Of a stretch of 64,000 nucleotides of DNA, positions 61,303 to 64,000 are shown one piece after another. The DNA comes from Pseudomonas sp. MN1F (GTDB lineage Bacteria; Pseudomonadota; Gammaproteobacteria; Pseudomonadales; Pseudomonadaceae): the NCBI RefSeq assembly GCF_009391885.1, contig NZ_VZII01000013.1:33308-97307 (forward strand), written 5' to 3'. Positions within the stretch are counted from its first letter, which is position 1. Every line of letters starts with the position of its first letter. The position numbers were made by a program, and so were the translations under genes. The notes beneath the pieces were generated by a model. It worked only from the letters and a program-made list of their open reading frames with translations. It did not search any database and was not told where the DNA came from.

Positions 61303-63090
61303 TTACACCTCGGCCAAGTCAGCCGGCGCCAGCGGCCAACGCTTCACCGCGAAACTGGCCAGCGCCTGGCTCCGCTCCACTACGGCGTTCTTCGAGTATG
61401 CGGGGCTAACGTTGGCGCCACCGGCGGCCAATGCCTTGATCAAATTGAACTGCGAACTCCTGTAGAGCTTGGGTTCGCTCATCTTCTTTTCCGCAGAGCA
61501 ATTGCTGCACGCACTGTTGATCCGCTTCTCCAACGGTGCCAGGTTCCCGATCAGGTGGAGATGCTCGTAGTACGACTCCGTACTGTGGAAGCCATACATA
61601 CGCACACCGAACGTGGTTTCCTGAGGCAGGATATGTTCGATCGTCAGCCCCTCGGTATTGATCTGGACCAGGTCGGCGATATCCAGATCAGGCAGGCCCA
61701 CCGCACGCCTCGCCGCACCTTCGGCCTCAAGAAGAATGCGCGGCAGGCCCGGGTTTCGGAACATGTCGTCATTGGCCAACTTGGCCTCAAAACGGGCACT
61801 GGGCATGAACCGCTGGCAGAAGCTCACGAGGCGACCGGCAATCTGCTGAGGGCTCAACCCAGCGAACTCGCGCATCAACGCAGCCATGTCCGCCTGCGGG
61901 TTGGTGCCCTGTAACTTGAACACACGCAAGTCCGCCAGTTCGACCAGTTGCAGCAAGGTGTAATCCAGATGCTCCGGCACGCGAACATCAAGCATCTGGT
62001 CATTGTGCAAGCGGACCAATAGCGGGTAGAGGGTCGCGGCCAGGTCCTGCACCACCAGCAGCAAGTACAGTTCACGATTGCTGCGGGTAGCTTCAGCCAG
62101 GGCCAGCAGGCCTTTGAAGAACCGTTCCAGGTCGCATACGTAATCTTCGATGAAAGCCGCCAGGCGCTCAGGGTCGTTGCGCATGCCTTTGAGCGCAGGC
62201 TTGAGGAACGACTCCAGAACCGTCTCCGAAGTCGCACCATGATCCGCACCCGCTTGCACGTCATGCTTCTCGCCATCAAAGGCGAAATAGTGATAACGCA
62301 GCACATCGTCTTCACGGAAAGGGTCGCGATTTATCACGCGAATCTGGTAACCCGTCTCTCCTGCCAGCTTCTTCAAGCGGCTGAAGCAGCGGAACGCCTC
62401 GCCAAAACGATCGGAGACCAGGGCATCCAACTGGCCATCCAGGAAACGGTTGGAGTAATAGATCAACAAGCTCTTGGCGATGTCCATCTTGGCCAGCGGC
62501 ACGCCACGGTCATTCACCGACTGGAACATGCGGATGGCCTTGCCTTCGTTGACCTCGGTGAAATCCAGCACCTCGAGGCGGCTGATCGCCAGCAGCCAGT
62601 TCTTGATGGCCTCTTGCCCGTCACGGGTCTTGATAGTAGCCACCCGCTGACGAACCCATTGATGGGCTGCCAGCAGACGCTGCTGCCCATCGGACTCCGG
62701 TTGTGGATGCTGATCGTTGAGCAGCGCGGAGAAGAACGCTTGGTTGACGCCGAGTACCGTGAATTTCAGGCCGTGCACCGGGTGTTTGATGTAGGTGCCC
62801 CGGTAATGCTCCTTGATCGCCGGTTCCTCCACCGCATCGACCAGCGCTTCGATCAGCAGAGTCAGCGTCGTCAGGCGCTGCTGGCCATCTACAACCTTGA
62901 CCGGTGCCGTCTTGCCCGTCTGAGAGAGGATGAAAGTACCCAGGTAATGGCCTCCATCCAGTTCCATGGCCTCTTCGATATCCTCGAACAGGTCATCGAT
63001 GTTGCTGGTCGTCCAGGCGTAGTCGCGCTGGTAGGCGGGAATTTCCAGGGTCTTCCCGGTGAAGAACTGCTCGATGGTTTGTGTAGCCAA
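61303..63090 (-). CDS. DUF262/DUF1524 GmrSD-like nuclease, 595 aa
   Basis: The N-terminal DUF262 (GmrS-like) domain has IEQFFTGKTLEIPAYQRDYAWTTSNIDDLFEDIEEA and the DGQQRLTTLTLL motif (about residue 68), which in the family has DndB/ParB-like NTPase character. The C-terminal DUF1524 (GmrD-like) domain has LTIEHILPQETTFG and HLIGNLAPLEKRINSACSNCSAEKK, an HNH-type nuclease with the His-Asn pattern. Such fused proteins act as modification-dependent restriction enzymes against phages with altered bases. The start is a TTG at 63090 with AAGGAAA upstream. No neighbouring modification gene is seen. Confidence 0.9.
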   Translation of the reverse strand: MATQTIEQFFTGKTLEIPAYQRDYAWTTSNIDDLFEDIEEAMELDGGHYLGTFILSQTGKTAPVKVVDGQQRLTTLTLLIEALVDAVEEPAIKEHYRGTYIKHPVHGLKFTVLGVNQAFFSALLNDQHPQPESDGQQRLLAAHQWVRQRVATIKTRDGQEAIKNWLLAISRLEVLDFTEVNEGKAIRMFQSVNDRGVPLAKMDIAKSLLIYYSNRFLDGQLDALVSDRFGEAFRCFSRLKKLAGETGYQIRVINRDPFREDDVLRYHYFAFDGEKHDVQAGADHGATSETVLESFLKPALKGMRNDPERLAAFIEDYVCDLERFFKGLLALAEATRSNRELYLLLVVQDLAATLYPLLVRLHNDQMLDVRVPEHLDYTLLQLVELADLRVFKLQGTNPQADMAALMREFAGLSPQQIAGRLVSFCQRFMPSARFEAKLANDDMFRNPGLPRILLEAEGAARRAVGLPDLDIADLVQINTEGLTIEHILPQETTFGVRMYGFHSTESYYEHLHLIGNLAPLEKRINSACSNCSAEKKMSEPKLYRSSQFNLIKALAAGGANVSPAYSKNAVVERSQALASFAVKRWPLAPADLAEV

Positions 63091-63167
63091 GATCCGTTTC
63101 CTTGTGTGATCGGCGGGCGCTAAGCCGCTCCCAGCCTATCCGGGAAGATAGCTTTTTGCCATGACTG

Positions 63168-63293
63168 TCACACTGATCCGGCTGCCGCCTCTCGAGCCTC
63201 CTTTTCACGCTTCATTTCGCTGTACTCGCGGTACAGCTCGTAACCCTTGGTAGCGATCACGATAAAACCGACAACGGCAAAAATGTTCTTCAT
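63168..63293 (-). CDS. Small single-span membrane protein, 41 aa
   Basis: A short ORF beginning MKNIFAVVGFIVIATKGYEL with one predicted membrane helix and a charged helix (YREYSEMKREKEAREAAAG). AGGAG lies 9 bases before the ATG. It is too short for ordinary ORF calling. No known family; conservation could not be tested. Confidence 0.5.
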   Translation of the reverse strand: MKNIFAVVGFIVIATKGYELYREYSEMKREKEAREAAAGSV

Positions 63294-63436
63294 GGCAGGC
63301 CACTCCTGATTGATCGACTGTCTGCCAATACCCTAAGCAAAAGGCCACCAGCCTGTCCAAGCTGTGCATTCTCACAGGTAAACAAACACAGCGGATTCCG
63401 GATCATCAGGCATACCACAAGCCTCGACACGCCCTA

Positions 63437-64000
63437 TTACCCCCTACCACGTGTAAAGTTTTCAGCCACTGTGTTTCGCGTAACGCCGCTCTGCTGTTGC
63501 AGAAACGGGCGACTCAGCAATACGCCGACCACCACCGCCAGCACCAACGCGCTCACACCGGCAACCTGCAACAACGCCTCGAACCCACCCATGAACGCCT
63601 CCCGCGCCAGCGGTGCCGCCGCTTCGCGCAGGCCCGGTGGCAGCAATGCCAAAGCGGCCTGCAAATCACCCGCAGCAACCCGCGTAGCCATCTCCCCCAC
63701 CCTGCCCATCTGCTCCGGCGCCAACCCCGCCATGGCCTCTCGCAGCAACTGCCCACTACGTGCAGCCAACACGCCCCCAAGCCCCCCAATCGCCAACACA
63801 ATCGCCCCAAACCGCGTAGTCGTACTCAACCCCGAAGCCATCCCCGTCCGCTCCCGCGGCACACACGCCATGATGTTCTTCTGCGTATCCCCATTAAGCA
63901 GCCCAGCCCCCGCCCCCAACACCAGGCTCGCCAAGGCAAACGCCACATACCCCCCAACCCCGACTGCCCAGGCACACAGCAAATTCCCCACCCCCACCAA
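63437..64000 (-). CDS. MFS transporter (DHA2-like), C-terminal part
   Basis: The frame is open to the window edge, so the gene starts beyond it; about 187 C-terminal residues are present. Membrane segments (VGVGGYVAFALASLVLGAGAGLLNG, FGAIVLAIGGLGGVLAA and VAGVSALVLAVVVGVLLSRPF) and the RERTGMASGLSTTTRFGAIV motif fit the 14-helix drug:H+ antiporter family. A Pro/Ala-rich loop with GDLQAALALLPPGLREAA lies before the last helix. Substrate cannot be told. The gene probably marks the return to core sequence. Confidence 0.8.
   Translation of the reverse strand: MVGVGNLLCAWAVGVGGYVAFALASLVLGAGAGLLNGDTQKNIMACVPRERTGMASGLSTTTRFGAIVLAIGGLGGVLAARSGQLLREAMAGLAPEQMGRVGEMATRVAAGDLQAALALLPPGLREAAAPLAREAFMGGFEALLQVAGVSALVLAVVVGVLLSRPFLQQQSGVTRNTVAENFTRGRG

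Noticed and set aside
43403..63420. Integrase, transposase, phage structural genes or CRISPR array in the accessory region
   Set aside because: None was found on reading all frames; no regularly spaced repeats were seen.

Overview
The window reads as a chromosome segment of a Pseudomonas putida-group bacterium. The evidence is high GC with GC-rich third positions, close agreement of many housekeeping proteins with remembered P. putida sequences (Pnp, FtsH, RimP, CarA, the Lld proteins), the gene order typical of that group, and short palindromes resembling P. putida REP elements. Species assignment is from memory and was not searched.

Positions 1 to about 43400 are core genome. On the minus strand, in transcription order from high to low coordinates, lie grpE-dnaK-dnaJ-dapB-carA-carB-greA-DUF4149, then rlmE-ftsH-folP-glmM-tpiA-secG-tRNA-Leu-tRNA-fMet-rimP-nusA-infB-rbfA-truB-rpsO-pnp. 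Together they cover heat shock, lysine and pyrimidine/arginine precursor synthesis, membrane proteolysis, cell wall precursor, folate, protein export, translation initiation, ribosome maturation and RNA decay. Near the left end are a partial MpaB-type oxygenase, a large AsmA-like DUF748 protein, a divergent glyoxalase-like/monooxygenase pair and a BON protein. From 31.4 kb come recN (LexA box), the fur/bamE divergent pair, rnfH-ratA, smpB, and an L/D-lactate utilisation cluster (lldR, lldP, lldD and an FAD/Fe-S D-lactate dehydrogenase) with a clear palindromic operator. Then comes ssrA (tmRNA).

Downstream of ssrA, a common island insertion site, about 20 kb is accessory and rich in defence genes. 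It holds (i) a complex self-complementary element in front of two small DUF6124/DUF3077 genes; (ii) two homologous proteins of unknown function sharing an IYDSRVA motif, one with a small partner gene, arranged around a WYL-type regulator with a strong palindrome at the divergent promoter; (iii) a type I restriction-modification system (hsdR, hsdM, hsdS); (iv) an alpha/beta hydrolase; (v) a LeoABC/Eleos-like set of dynamin-like proteins in which one GTPase domain is split between two genes; (vi) a small zinc-ribbon protein; (vii) a DUF262/DUF1524 GmrSD-like nuclease. The window ends inside an MFS transporter gene. No integrase, transposase or CRISPR array was seen.

The best leads for something undescribed are the IYDSRVA pair with its WYL regulator, the split-GTPase Leo set with its convergent hydrolase and zinc-ribbon neighbour, and the structured element behind ssrA. 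Two predicted attenuation regions (carA leader and metY-rimP spacer) and the pnp leader hairpin are the main regulatory finds in the core.
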